Below are positions 1 through 11,254 of a DNA stretch of 64,000 bases, in pieces. The translations under genes and the position numbers were made by a program. The stretch lies in NCBI GenBank assembly GCA_021234155.1, contig JAJEKV010000137.1:1276225-1340224 (forward strand). Reading direction: 5' to 3'. The notes under the pieces were generated by a model, which had not been told where the DNA came from, did not search any database, and saw only the letters and a program-made list of their open reading frames with translations. The DNA comes from Isoetes taiwanensis. Taxonomy: Eukaryota; Streptophyta; Lycopodiopsida; Isoetales; Isoetaceae. Positions within the stretch are counted from its first letter, which is position 1. Each line of letters opens with the position of its first letter.

Positions 1-139
1 TTTTTGCATTGGCTACAGCCAATAACATTCTGATACTTGGCATTTTGACTATGGGAGAAAAGGTTTCCTCATAGTCAATCCCCTTTCTTTGAGTGTATCC
101 CTGAGCTACTAACCGAGCCTTATACTTTATTGAATTGGG

Positions 140-834
140 TTAAGCACCTTGCTTTATTTTAAATATCCATTTACATCCCACTGCATGTCTATCTTTGGGC
201 AAATCTACAAGTTCATATGTCCCTGTTCTTTTGAAGGCATCTAGTTCATCATTCATAGCAATTTTCCATTTTTGTCCATCAACTGCATTTATAGCCTCCT
301 TAAATGACTTGGGTACTTCAGTATCCAATAGAGCAAGGATCTCAACCAAATTTATATCAGCTATTTCATTCTGCAACCTTTTGATTCTCCCTGTGCTATC
401 TCTTCCAAAAACCCCAGGATCTATATTAGCCTCTTGTTGTAGAATTTGTGCTGCTGTCCTTCTGCTAGGTTTTGGTTTGGATGCTCTTTTGTCAGTGATA
501 TCTTCAGGAATATCTGCATCACCTGCATACCTATCTTGCTGAGTATCAACTTTAATAATATCCTTTTCATCATCATCCATAATGTTATCATCTTGGAGCT
601 GTGGTAACTTCTGAGCCTGCTTATCTTTGACATTAATAGAAGAGAATTCAATATTCTTATAACATTGAGACTCACAAATGTGACATCTCTGCTGATTAAA
701 ATTCTCTTACTTTGTGGATCAAATAATCTATAAGCTTTTGACTCTTTATCATACCCTACTAGAAAAGCTATTCTAGCTCGATCATCCAACTTAAGTCTTT
801 TTCTGCTTTTGGCACATGAACAAAGCTTAAACAC
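140..834 (-). pseudogene. Copia integrase C-terminus and RT N-terminus
   Basis: Reading leftward from 834, one frame gives the Copia integrase C-terminal region with KLDDRARIAFLVGYD, AYRLFDPQSKR and SRDVTF. This is the usual link between integrase and RT. A second frame (580-140) gives the start of the Copia RT domain, WKIAMNDELDAFKR, TYELVDLPKDR and GCKWIFKIKQG. The two frames overlap out of phase, so at least one frameshift separates them. The YxDD catalytic site would lie beyond the window edge. Assignment to Copia is firm; the coding state is broken. Confidence 0.85.
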
Positions 835-1709
835 CCAAAAGTTCTTAGCTGCTCATAGTTTGGTTTAACCCCTGACCACATTTCATTTGATGTCATTCCA
901 TTAAGACCTTTGCTTGGCAACATATTCTGAACTTCTACGGCAGTCAAAACAGCCTCTTCCCATAAATAATTAGGTAGCCCTGTATGCTTTATCATAGCTC
1001 TAACAGCATTCAAGATTGTTCTATTTTTCTTTTCAGCAATTCCATTAGTTTGAGGTGAGTAACTACATGTAAATTGCCTTTTAACTCCCCTGACTTTACA
1101 AAACCTGATAAATTCAGTTGACATGAATTCTCCACCACGGTCTGAACGAATGCATTTAATCTTTTTCCCCGTTTCCAATTCTACTTCTGCAGCAAATAAT
1201 TTATAAGCCTCAAAGGCTTGATCTTTAGTTCTAAGACACATGCACATGGTCTTTCTACTAAAGTCATCAATAAAGGTAATAAAATACCTTTTCCCTGATA
1301 TTCCTCGAACATTAAGGGGACCACAAAGGTCAGAATGCACTATTTCCAACACTTCTTTGGTTTTCCTTTTTGCCCTTTTACAAGGCAGTCTTGCATATTT
1401 TCCTAACATGCATCCCAAACAGACTTTTGGTCTTTTGACTCCATCTTTTACCTTAATTAATTTTCCTTTGACCAAAGCATCTATGGTGCTATGATTAACA
1501 TGACATAGCCTCTGATGCCAAATGTCTAGGTCAGGAATCTCAACAGAATTAACAGAGGGTATACAACTGCCATCCAATGCAAACAAGTTGCCAAATCTTT
1601 TTGCAAGAAACTTGATTTCATTATCAAAGAACACTTTACATTGATATTTGTCAAACACAACAGTGTAATCCATATCTACTAACTTTACATTGATATTTGT
1701 CAAACACAA
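768..1709 (-). pseudogene. Copia integrase core (pol fragment)
   Basis: The open frame of about 313 codons holds the integrase zinc-binding motif (HQRLCHVNH followed by CLGCMLGK) and the DDE catalytic core. The first D is in VHSDLCGPL, the second in RSDRGGEF, and the E in NGIAEKKNRT. It also contains the ITFIDDFSRK block typical of Copia integrases. The frame begins without an ATG because upstream it is separated from the protease frame by a 49-bp tandem duplication that repeats VDMDY-VVFDKYQCKV out of phase. The product would integrate element cDNA into the host chromosome. Confidence 0.92.
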
Positions 1710-2406
1710 CAGCGTAATCCATATCTACTAACTGTGCAACAGAAATTAGATTCTTCACAAGTGAAGGTACACATAAAACATCCTTCAAGTTCACTACTTT
1801 TCCTTGAAGATCAAAAAGTTCTAACATTCCTGTACATTGGACATCTTGTAACTTTTCATTTCCCAGCTTGATATGCTTAATTCTTCCTTCTTTCCCCTCC
1901 TTGAACAATTTAGCTGAGCTGGTCACGGATTTTTCTGCTCCACTATCTAATATTAACATTTCATCAATGTTGTTAGAACTTTCTTTTGAAATAACTAAAA
2001 TATTATGGTTACTTACCTCAACATCTTCATCTTCTTCACTAGAGTCCTCTTCAATATCCTGTACCAAATTTACAGCTGACTTTTGACCATCAAGATTCCT
2101 TCCACGTCCTCTAGAAACATTTCTTCCTCTGCTTGACCTGCCCCTGTTTATTTTGTTGCTAGAACACCTACTTGCAAAGTGACCTTTGCCTCCACAATTA
2201 AAGCATTCAACCTCTTTTAACTTAGGACAACTTGCCTTCAATTGACCTTTAGCCTTACAATGGAAACAAGGACCAATATCACTTTTATCTTTTACACTTT
2301 TACCTGAGAACTTGCCCTTGCCTTTCCCTGCATATAGCACCTCAACATTGTCTTCAACACCATCCTCATACATTATCTTGTGATGCTCGAACTCTGTTCG
2401 AATCAT
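1651..2406 (-). pseudogene. Copia nucleocapsid and protease fragment
   Basis: The N-terminal part carries two CCHC zinc knuckles. The first, CFHCKAKGQLKASC, has Gln in place of the expected His. The second, CFNCGGKGHFASRC, is intact. An Arg/Gly-rich basic stretch (about GRSSRGRNVSRGRGR) and an acidic stretch (EEDSSEEDEDVE) follow. The aspartic protease motif LILDSGAEKSV comes next and is the expected DSG active site. The frame runs into the 49-bp duplication and stops. It overlaps the preceding gag frame by four bases, so gag and pol are no longer one frame. Confidence 0.9.
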
Positions 2407-3005
2407 TTCTTCTCTGCAGATTCCCTGGTTTTGGCCACATTTCTGATAAGAGCTGACAACTGTTTATTTCCTTCAACAGCTCTAGCCACATGCAACAATT
2501 TTTGCTGCTCAGTTGGCAAGACCCCAGCTCCTTCTAAATCTGCAACTATGTTATCAATTTTAGCAAAAAACTTAGGCAAATCATCACCTTCTTTTACCCT
2601 TAACATTCTAAGTGCTTTGTCAAGGATATCAATTTGGGAGGATGACTTCTCCTCATAGTTCTTGAGTAAGAACTTCCAGATATCACAAGGGGACTTTCCC
2701 CTTATCTTAAGCAAGATTGAAGCTCTAACTTTGCTGGTTAATATACCATATGCTTCTCGAATCTTGACATTCTCATCCTTCCCACTTCTAGTTGACTCTA
2801 CTTCACCAGACTCTTCAGAAGTGCTGGCCCTTCTTCTTGCAACCACAGAGGTTGTATCTCCACTTGTACTAGTTCCTTGAACTATTTCCCAAAGCTCTTC
2901 ATTCTCTAGAACATTCTTGATTTGTTCTTTTCAGATCTGAAAGCCTGGACCCCCTTCATAGACAGCAATAGAGCTTAGCAACCCTGCTCCAAACCTGCTT
3001 GACAT
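2403..3005 (-). pseudogene. Copia gag (capsid) fragment
   Basis: The gag ATG is placed at 3005 because it sits one base after the primer-binding site, the usual arrangement in plant Copia elements. The first codons read MSSRFGAGLLSS. A frameshift near 2930 separates them from the main frame (2846-2403), which carries the UBN2-type gag features ASILLKIRGKSPCDIWKFL, LRMLRVKEGDD and DNIVADLEGAGV. In the second copy the bases around 2930 differ, so this break may be a sequence error. The protein would form the virus-like particle shell in the cytoplasm. Confidence 0.8.
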
Positions 3006-3006
3006 G

Positions 3007-3018
3007 GCTCTGATACCA
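3007..3018 (-). promoter_or_regulatory. Copia primer-binding site (initiator Met-tRNA)
   Basis: The minus strand reads TGGTATCAGAGC, the standard complement of the plant initiator Met-tRNA 3' end. It lies one base from the LTR edge at 3020 and just before the gag ATG. The equivalent site in the second copy (about 30340-30350) is corrupted at its CTG. Confidence 0.93.
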
Positions 3019-3019
3019 C

Positions 3020-3512
3020 TGTTAGAGAATAGATTATATTTGCAAGTTCTACTCAACCTCTATTCTATTCTCAAGGTCTATTACAAGACCAACCTTATAA
3101 GTTCACACTTTAATCTTAAAACCACAAGAGTATATTTAATTTTCAACCATTATAAGAAATCATAGCAATCACTATTCATTTGGCATCGAATGATTTACTG
3201 TAGCATTACAACACTTGGAGAACTCGAGCATCCAATATTTCATGGATCCAACTCAATCCGGCACACCAAACTTGGTTCTCTATATCCTGCAAGTTCATCT
3301 GCATCTTTATAACTCTTCTGCATGTAGAATCCGATCGGTGAGGCTTGGCCATCGGCATTCTATATAAGTCTCTCTTATCTTCAATATATCTCATATTTCT
3401 CGAGCTTGGAATTATCCCACATGCGTTTCGGGCTTCAACCATTGAACGACCATTTCATATAGTTAAATGTTAACCATTAACCAACAATTAACCTTTAACT
3501 ATACTTCCAACA
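3020..3512 (-). repeat. Copia 5' LTR
   Basis: The boundaries are TGTTAGAGAATAG at 3020 and CTATACTTCCAACA ending at 3512, so the minus-strand LTR starts TGTTGG and ends CTAACA (TG...CA). It is 493 bp and directly abuts the primer site. The partner LTR is outside the window, so insertion age and target duplication cannot be read. Confidence 0.85.
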
Positions 3513-3717
3513 AGAAATTCGTGCATATACCTAGGTTCCAGTTTCAAACCATGCAAGTGCTGAACATACCTAGGTTCAAGTTGTGATCTTCATGCTTACT
3601 GCTTCAATAGCTTGCCCTAAACTGTATACCTTCTTATAACATGTTGACACTGCGACACTACTAACACAACCATGTATAATGGTGGAGGTAGGACCTTTCG
3701 AGGTGTTGTAAATTGTT

Positions 3718-4561
3718 GGAAAAACTACCAAAATGCCCCAATGAGTTTATGTAATTACTAAAATGCCCTTATGAGTTTTAAAATTACCAAAATACCCCTG
3801 ACTCAAATAAATATACAAATAAATTAGCAATTTGCCCTTACACACCAAACTTAATTACCAAAATACCACTACACACCCAACTTAATTACCAAAATGGCAT
3901 TACATACAAATTTTGATCAATCTATACCAAATTTAATTACCAAAATGCTCTATACATCAAATTTAATTACCAAAATACCCATACATAGTCTTGTTGTGAC
4001 ACTTAAAAAGAGCCAGTGTTTCTTGTGGTTTTAGCGCGCAATGATGCTATTGGAGGCATATTACCACTAGCCATACGCAGACCTCTTGAACGTCCAAAAC
4101 CTAAACGCATGTACACAGGAGAAGAAAGAAGAGGAATATCTTTATAAAAGGTGTAATGGAAGAGACACAATGCACGCAGTTGTAGGGCTCCAATTCAGTG
4201 ATGATTGTGATTACTGTATTCTCTTTGTTGAATTTAAACTTCTATTCTTGAGGCACTTAGTATAGATTGAGTAGGATAAATATGTAAGGGCATTTTCGTA
4301 ACTTTGTTTGGTATGTAGAGGGTATTTTAGTAATTAAGTTTGGTCTGTAGGGCATTTTGCTGATTAGTTTCGTGTACATTGATCAAAATTGGTATGTAAT
4401 GGCATTTTGGTAATTAAGTTTGGTGTGTAGGAGCAAATTGATAATTTGTTTTATTTTATACAGTGTATTTATTTGAGCCAGGGGCATTTCGATAATTTTG
4501 AAACTCATAAGGGCATTTTGGTAATTATATAAACTCATAGGGGTATTTTGGTAGTTTTCCC
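3718..4561. mobile_element. MULE-type foldback element (non-autonomous)
   Basis: This 844-bp element has long inverted arms. The left arm (about 3718-4000) is built of imperfect AATTACCAAAATG modules and the right arm (about 4285-4561) of their complement (ATTTTGGTAATTAAG). The termini are GGAAAAACTACCAAAAT and its near-perfect inverse ending TTTTGGTAGTTTTCCC. The 9-bp direct repeat TAAATTGTT flanks it at 3709-3717 and 4562-4570. A 9-bp target duplication with long TIRs is the hallmark of Mutator-like elements. No transposase ORF is present, and the unpaired middle (about 280 bp) is unrecognised. Confidence 0.82.
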
Positions 4562-4570
4562 TAAATTGTT

Positions 4571-5474
4571 CGATAAGCTATGACTTCTTATGGACGTTAA
4601 ATACCATCTATCTACCTATCTATTTTATAGGCAACCCAATAAAAAAGCAAGCATGTGTCATCTGTACCAAATTCATATGCATTTTTTTCTTGTTATCAAA
4701 ATCTGTCCATAAGAACCCTAATATAAAGGAAGGCAATCCTCTACTCTAAAGCTTAATCTACACCATTCAATCCGCAGGCCAAACATTTTTAGTACGCCAG
4801 CCCAACCAAGCCTACAACCTTTCTTGCAATTCTAGGCTATCCACATAGCACCTCCGCCTCAGCCAAATCTTAAGTGGCATGAGCTTACACCATTGGATCT
4901 CTAATTTGATAAATCGAAGGCTAGAAAAATTAAAAAAATGGTCCAAGATTTGACATAGAGATATGGAAAGACAGCAATGCATGTTCTCTCCTAGGTCTTA
5001 TCCTGGCTTTGTGAAACAGCTTCTTTCTATCGATTATAGAAGTGCTTCTTCCATTGACCTTTTTCACCATTAGGTTTTTCTTGAAATCGCGAGCATGCGA
5101 GATTTCAATTTTGTACCCGATCCATTTTGAGCATCAACAACTCCAATAATAATCTGCAATTCCATAATGAAAATAATTTGATACTCATTTAATTTGCAGT
5201 TTTTCCGCTTTGAAAGATCAATTGCAGGCCTGTCCAAGACCAACAAGGCTCCTTCTAAAGGTTTGAGCTTTTTTTATGGGTTTTTGAAAGTTTACGAGCT
5301 TGACTGAGTCTTAATCGTTTTGTTTCTGAATATTAGAAATTAAAACCAAGCTATGTTCTGTTGGCAGAAGCTTTTAATCCTTTGGGCGAGTCTGTAGAGC
5401 TATTTCAAGCAGGTATAGGCTTGTTTTTTAGTCTTAAGGTGGGTGGCTTCTAGATAATAAGGGGTATTCTTGAA
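4571..5474. other. Non-coding stretch before kinase pseudogene
   Basis: About 900 bp with no recognised coding region. It may represent the transcribed 5' leader that came with the retrocopied kinase, but no promoter or splice evidence supports this. The same stretch is at 31906-32806 in the second copy. Confidence 0.4.
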
Positions 5475-6817
5475 ATGGAAGAGCTTCTTCCAACCAGAAT
5501 AGGGAGATATGAGCTAGAAAGAACATTACAAGCATGTTCATATGCAAAGGTAAGGCTAGGGCAGAACATAGGAACAAGGGAACATGTGGCAATAAAAGTG
5601 CTAGACAAATAGAAGGTCTTGTAGCAAGAATTGGCAGAGCAGATCAAAAGAGAGATCCCAACAATGAGATTGGTAAGGCATCCAAACACACTCTAGCTCT
5701 ATGAAGTGCTAGCCAACAAGACCAAGTTCTATCTGGTTATGGAGTATGCCAAAGAGGAGCTTTTTGAAAAAATTATGAAAGAGAAGAAGCTATGGAAAGA
5801 TGAAATAAGGAGATAAAGGAGATGAAGCAAAGATGAAGTTGTGCAGATGGATTTAAAGCCTGAGAATTTGGTCGTGGATTCAGAAAACAATTTAAGATAT
5901 CAGAATTTGGCTTCAGTGCTTTGAAACACCAATTAGGTCGAGATGGCCTTTTGCATATAGCAATCGGTAGGCCTAATTATGTAGTTCCAGAGATTATCAG
6001 CAATAATGGATATGATGGTGCCAAGGTAGATCTATGGTCTTGTTGTATTATTCTCTTCGTTTTGAAAGCAGGGTACATGCCATCCCATGAGGTTAGCATG
6101 CCAGAACTTTTTAGGAAGATTTGTAAAGTAGATTTTCAGTTTCCAGACTAGTTCAGTGCAGAGGGAAGGAATCTGATCAGACAGATTCTACAATGATCTA
6201 GAAAGGCGCATAACCATAGATCAGATTTTAGAATATCCTTGGTCCAACGAAGGCTACACTGTGCCACAGTTCTACTTTGATGGTTTCATCCATGATGAGA
6301 ATGATGTTAGGCAATCATTGATGCCTGTTGAGGATGTCATCAATGATCAAATCTAGTTATAGAATCAAAATAATGTAATGCAAACCTGTGCTCATAAATG
6401 CCTTCAAATCATGTCTATGTCTCTTGACCTAGATTTATCTGGTCTCTTCCAATATCATGATGAAGATTGAAGAATCTCCTACAAATGTCAGGTTTACTTT
6501 TATTTATTCAGCCAATAAAATTATCTCCAAGATCGAAGAAATTGTAAAACCTTGTATAAACATAACTACAAGCTCATATTGCTTGGGACTCATTTCTCTG
6601 TGCAATAGAGATCTTTGAGGTAACACCATCTTTGTTTATTGTGGAGTTCAAAAGGGCTGGAGGTGACAGTATGGAGCTTTCGTCTCTCAGTGTCAGTGTC
6701 GGCCCAGCAGAGTGCTTTTGCCGTTGTTTTGTTGATAAATCCTTCTACAGGAGCTTGTCCCAAGGTCTCACGGACATAATTTCAAATTGGGAAGCCACAT
6801 CCCTGCTTGCCTTCTAG
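5475..6817 (+). pseudogene. CIPK (CBL-interacting kinase) processed pseudogene
   Basis: In sequence order the SnRK3/CIPK landmarks are all recognisable without introns. They are GRYELERTL with a damaged glycine loop, HVAIKVLDK (VAIK lysine), DLKPENLVVDSENN (catalytic loop, HRD lost), EFGFSAL in place of DFG, RPNYVVPEIISNNGYDGAKV (APE region), DLWSC, then the NAF/FISL motif (NAF...SMSLDLDLSGLF) near 6399-6470, and the C-terminal PPI domain (SPTNVRFTF, VEFKRAGGDSMEL, GLTDIISNWEA). Multiple stop codons and frameshifts interrupt it. The lack of introns suggests a retrocopy, although many genuine CIPKs are also intronless. No function is expected. Confidence 0.9.
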
Positions 6818-7306
6818 TGTTCTGATTATCTTTTCCTCCTGGCTATTTGGTGCATCGACCTACTTTCTAGTTGGATTGAGAATGAGGGTTAATAATCTAT
6901 TTTGTAGCATAGTCTTTCCTACACATGCTATAGAATGAGGATTAGAAGTCCTATTTTTGTACCATAGAGTTTCTATATATAGGCTACGATAATAGTCCTG
7001 CCTTTGAGTCAGAATTGGGGCGCAATGCCTTAAGGCCTTTGGCAAACAGTTTCAAAACTCCAAAGCTTCACATAAGAAGCAACATAACAAATGAGGGCTT
7101 TTAAGCAAGAAAACAATGAAGAAACAACTGAAGATAAACCTAAGAAAGAAAAAAACATAATACTAACATTAACCACAACGAGTGCACCTATCAATTGAGA
7201 ATACTTTTGACATGATTTGTCAAACACATCCTAAGGAAAAAGAATGTCGAGGCCAACTACGATGGCAAATAAAAAAGCAAGGAATACAACACCTTGCAAC
7301 TATCTC
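6818..7306. other. Non-coding stretch after kinase relic
   Basis: No gene recognised. Short open frames here have no family resemblance. The stretch recurs at 34157-34645 with a few differences. Confidence 0.4.
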
Positions 7307-7728
7307 AGAGGGCATCATCACCTACCAAGCTTCCATATTGCACATCGGTTACAATTTGACCATAGATGAATGTCTATCTCTAAACAAGCACTCGGGACAA
7401 CAAATGATGGTATCTTAAACGGAGGGGCATTTAAACTATCCAAACAACACATGCTATTTCAACCATGGACAGTAAATTTCAATACAATTTTGCCCTAATA
7501 CAAAATTATTCAATAATTTTTTGCTATCCAATTACCTTGTCCTAATTTTCCCTCGCCTTTATGGCCTCTTGCACCTTTTTGCTAGTTGCTTATTATGTAT
7601 CCAAAAATTGTATGAAGGTTCTAGACCACAAAATCAAAATATCTGCTTCCATTTTCAGCCGTTTATCCGTCGTCCATTCCATTTCGGGAACCTCGTTCGT
7701 TTCTCTTCATAAACCCTCAACCCGTAAT
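7307..7728 (+). repeat. Upstream copy of CobW promoter/leader block
   Basis: These 422 bp are repeated at 8382-8863 directly in front of the CobW ATG. The second allele-like copy of the locus (34650-35065) has only one such block. The block carries AGAGGGCATCATCACC at its left edge and AAACCCTCAACCC near its right edge. It is therefore a duplicated promoter and 5' leader specific to copy 1. Confidence 0.85.
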
Positions 7729-8381
7729 AACTTCCTGGGGCGAATTACTGTAATATTCTGTAACTTTTATAACCCATAAAATTTCTTTTTTTTTTTAAAG
7801 CGGCGCCGTTATTTACCGCCGCCTCGTGCTCTGCTTCTTGCCTTGTAGGGACCGCACCTTGTGGAACAAAGAAGCACCTTGTGGTCCATTGAAAAAGCGG
7901 AAGGAAGGAAGCGGAAGGAAGAAAGGTATTAGTTGAAACAGAAGGAAGCAGAAGGAAGAATGATAGTTGAAGCGGAAGGAAGAAATCCTAAGCCATGCCA
8001 TGCCGGAAGCCTGAAGAAATTCTAAGCCATGCCGGAAGGAAGAAATCCTAAGCCATGCCGGAAGTCTGAAGAAAGGCTGAAGCATTTTCTTAAGCAACAT
8101 TTTCTTAAGTTTGAGAAGTCTGAAGCGTTTTCTTAAGCAGGGCTCTCTGTTCTTAAGCAGCTACTGTTTGGGGCTCTCTGTTCTTAAAGAAAATTTGTTT
8201 GTTTTTCTCGATTTTGCTCTGTTTCTTGTCGATCTTGCCTGTTTCTTCACACTACAAGCACACTGCAAGCACTGTTGATCTTGCCCATTTAAGGCATCAC
8301 ACTGCAAGCACAGCGACACTCCATGCCGCAGAAGATGCCATAGCCGAGCTAGATGCCACGTGTACCGAAGCTTCAGATCTT
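7729..8381. other. 653-bp insert between duplicated promoter blocks
   Basis: This sequence is absent from copy 2. It has a T-rich run and a GC-rich patch (GCGGCGCCGTTATTTACCGC). A purine-rich stretch of degenerate GGAAGGAAGAAA and CTAAGCCATGCC units follows, then TTCTTAAGCAG-type repeats. No ORF of recognised family and no clear terminal inverted repeats were seen. Origin unknown. Confidence 0.6.
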
Positions 8382-8863
8382 AGAGGGCATCATCACCTAC
8401 CAAGCTTCCATATTGCACATCGGTTACAATTTGACCATAGATGAATGTCTATCTCTAAACAAGCACTCAGGACAACAAATGATGGTATCTTAAACGAAGG
8501 GGCATTTAAACTATCCAAACAACACATGCTATTTCAACCATGGACAATAAATTTCAATACAATTTTGCCCTAATACAAAATTATTCAATAATTTTTTGCT
8601 ATCCAATTACCTTGCCCTAATTTTCCTGCGCCTTATGGCCTCTTGCAATAATTTTTTGCTATCCAATTACCTTGCCCTAATTTTCCTGCGCCTTATGGCC
8701 TCTTGCCTGCTTTTTGCTAGTTGCTTATTATGTATCCAAAAATTGTATGAAGGTTCTAGACCACAAAATCAAAATATCTGCTTCCATTTTCAGCCGTTTA
8801 TCCGTCGTCCATTCCATTTCGGGAACCTCGTTCGTTTCTCTCCATAAACCCTCAACCCATAAT
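8382..8863 (+). repeat. Proximal CobW promoter/leader block with 60-bp duplication
   Basis: The second member of the promoter-block pair, adjacent to the ATG at 8889. It is longer than the first by exactly one perfect 60-bp tandem duplication (about 8586-8645 and 8646-8705; the unit contains TTTTTTGCTATCCAATTACC). Likely contains the 5' leader. No TATA box is claimed. Confidence 0.8.
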
Positions 8864-8888
8864 CCACACTGCCGATTTTGCACCGAAA

Positions 8889-11254
8889 ATGGCGATGGCA
8901 GGGGCAATTTATAAACAAGTTCCGGCAATGGCGCATCGCACCGGCTTGTGGTTCAGACCTTCTTCGGGTTTAGCAGCAGGTGTTAGAAATTTCACGGGAT
9001 TTAGTCAATCCAGTGGAAATTTAGGCGGTTTGGGTATTGCCAGACAACAATGTAAACATGAGAAAGGTTTATCCTTCCTGCCAAGGCTTCAGCAAAAGCC
9101 GAAAAGGTATTTTTTTGTCTGTGCCTATACTCAGCAAGCACAGCCTGAAACAGTACCGCACGAGCATGTATGTATCGATAGGCGTATTCCTGTGACCGTG
9201 ATTACTGGTTTTCTTGGTGCTGGAAAGGCAAGTTAGCTATACACTTTTAGGTTGATGTTATTAATATGGCATGCTCTCCATTTGACGATTTTCTTGGGGA
9301 TTTTTATTAGACTACACTTCTGAATCACGTATTGACAGCCCAACATGGCAAAAGGATTGCTGTCATTGAAAATGAGGTATGCATATGACAATTTATTACT
9401 CTATAGATTTAGAGTGACTTTTTTTGGCATGGCAGTATGGAGAGGTTGGAATTGATGGATCCCTAGTTGTTGCACAAGATAATGTACAAGAAGACATAAT
9501 AATGCTCAACAATGGATGCCTTTGTTGCACTGTGAGAGGTGACCTTGTGAAAATGATCTCCGAACTTGTCACTACAAAGAGGGATAAGTTTGACCACATT
9601 ATTATAGAGACCACTGGTGAGTAATTAATTACTTTCACTTTATCTGCATGTATAAATTGAATCTAGAATAGAAAGTACATAATTTTGCAAGTTAATGTGG
9701 ATGATAACATCTATATTTAGCACCATAAATAAATTACACTTTTCCTCTTTCTTGTTGTGGTCCATTGTCTGCATATCCAGTCTTATATTTGAGCTATTTG
9801 TTGGTATGCAATCTCTACAGGATTAGCCAATCCAGCTCCTATTATTCAAACATTCTACTTGAAAGAAAAGATAGCAGATCATTGTAAACTTGATGGGGTT
9901 GTGACATTGATTGATTCGAAACACGTTGTCCGTCATTTGGATGAGGTGAAACCAGAGGGGGTTGTCAATGAAGCAGTTGAACAAGTTGCATATGCTGATA
10001 GGATAATTTTAAATAAGGTAAATAGCTGGAAAAACTGATGCTACTTTTTGGCATTCGATTGCTGAAAGTTTAATCACAGATATGGTACTATGTATAACAG
10101 ATTGATTTAGTTGATGAGAAGGACTTAGACAGCCTAATTCATCGCCTTAAGGTGATCTATCTGTCTTTGTTAGAATGCATTAAAAGGATCTTGTACTTGG
10201 GATGTGCTAAATGCCTCCTATATATTGCAGCATATTAATACCATAGCTGAGATTCATCGTGCGAAGTTTGGACAAGTTAACTTGGATCTTGTGCTTGGAG
10301 TTGGTGGATTTGACCTTGCGAGGTTTGTTTTCATCGTTTGAAGTCTTTGTGTTGAATTAGGTAGTGGCATTTTGTCAGCCTTGAATACAGTTGCATTAGT
10401 TTAGCCTTTTATATCTCTTAATTTTGTAATCCATTATCACTGAATAGGGTTTCAAAGGACGTTGCAAAAATTGAAGAACCAAAGAGTGAGCATGAGCACT
10501 CACATGGGCATGGACACGACCACAAACATGACCACAAACACGAACACGAGCATGGGCATGGTAATGTTTTAAGCAAAGCTTTGGAATCGCTCGTTACAGT
10601 TGTTAGTCCAACGCTATGATACTGGTCAGGTCGTACTACTTGCACCATTAAGTTGCTTACTTTTGAAATTATCCTTTATTCAATCTTTAATGTATATTGT
10701 ATTATTATCCCTACCTTTAACATTTAGTGACAAACAGATCATCATGACCATGTCCATGACCCTGGTGTCTCATCTGTCAGTATTGTAACTGAAACTCTTC
10801 TCAACCTTGAAAAGGTATATTACATAACTGGTTTGGAAAACATTTATGCTCAAATTTGAAATGGAACATACTTGATGCTGATGTTACTTATCATTGCAGG
10901 CAGATGATTGGTTAGCCAATCTCGTAAACGAAAACAGCGAAAACCTTTATCGGATGAAAGGCGTGCTTGCTATTAAAGGAATGGAAAGACAGTTCGTTTT
11001 TCAGGTCGGTCTTGTGCAAAAAGAAGGCACTTTTTCGTTCGTCTTGGATGTTGAACTTGGTATATTTTATGCAGGCTGTGCATTCATTAATTGATGGTGC
11101 AATGGGAAAACTCTGGGGTCCTAACGACAAGAAAGTAAGCAAAATCGTTTTTATTGGTAAAGATCTGGATGAGAAAAGCATTCGGGAAGGATTCAATAGC
11201 TGCCTGATTACGAGTGAAGAGAATGTAGCGGCAGATCAGAAGGTGGCAGCATAA
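8889..11254 (+). CDS. CobW/ZNG1-type (COG0523) GTPase, plastid-targeted, 10 exons
   Basis: Exons: 8889-9227, 9311-9376, 9436-9616, 9821-10017, 10101-10151, 10231-10322, 10448-10560, 10738-10814, 10900-11004, 11075-11254. Together they give 1401 nt, 466 aa, with phases closing at every junction. The first about 90 residues are Ala/Gly/Ser/Arg-rich, like a plastid transit peptide. GTPase motifs follow: Walker A GFLGAGKTTLLNHV, switch ENEYGEVGID, metal site GCLCCTVRGDL (CxCC), ETTGLANP (Walker B region) and NKIDLVDE (NKxD). A His/Asp-rich metal-binding stretch precedes the CobW C-terminal domain (RMKGVLAIKGMERQFVFQAVHS). The family comprises metallochaperone GTPases for zinc or cobalt. Intron 1 uses a GC donor. 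Intact in this copy; the second copy is frameshifted. Confidence 0.95.

Larger units (their letters stand above)
1..3512 (-). mobile_element. Ty1/Copia LTR retrotransposon, cut by window edge
   Basis: The element is read on the minus strand. It has a 493-bp LTR (3020-3512), an initiator-Met-tRNA primer site, gag, aspartic protease, integrase and the start of reverse transcriptase, which is the canonical Copia order. The 3' half (rest of RT, RNase H, 3' LTR) lies outside the window. The polyprotein is interrupted by several frameshifts, including one caused by a 49-bp tandem duplication near 1670-1730, so it is non-autonomous as written. A more damaged second copy lies at 27588-30847. Confidence 0.93.
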
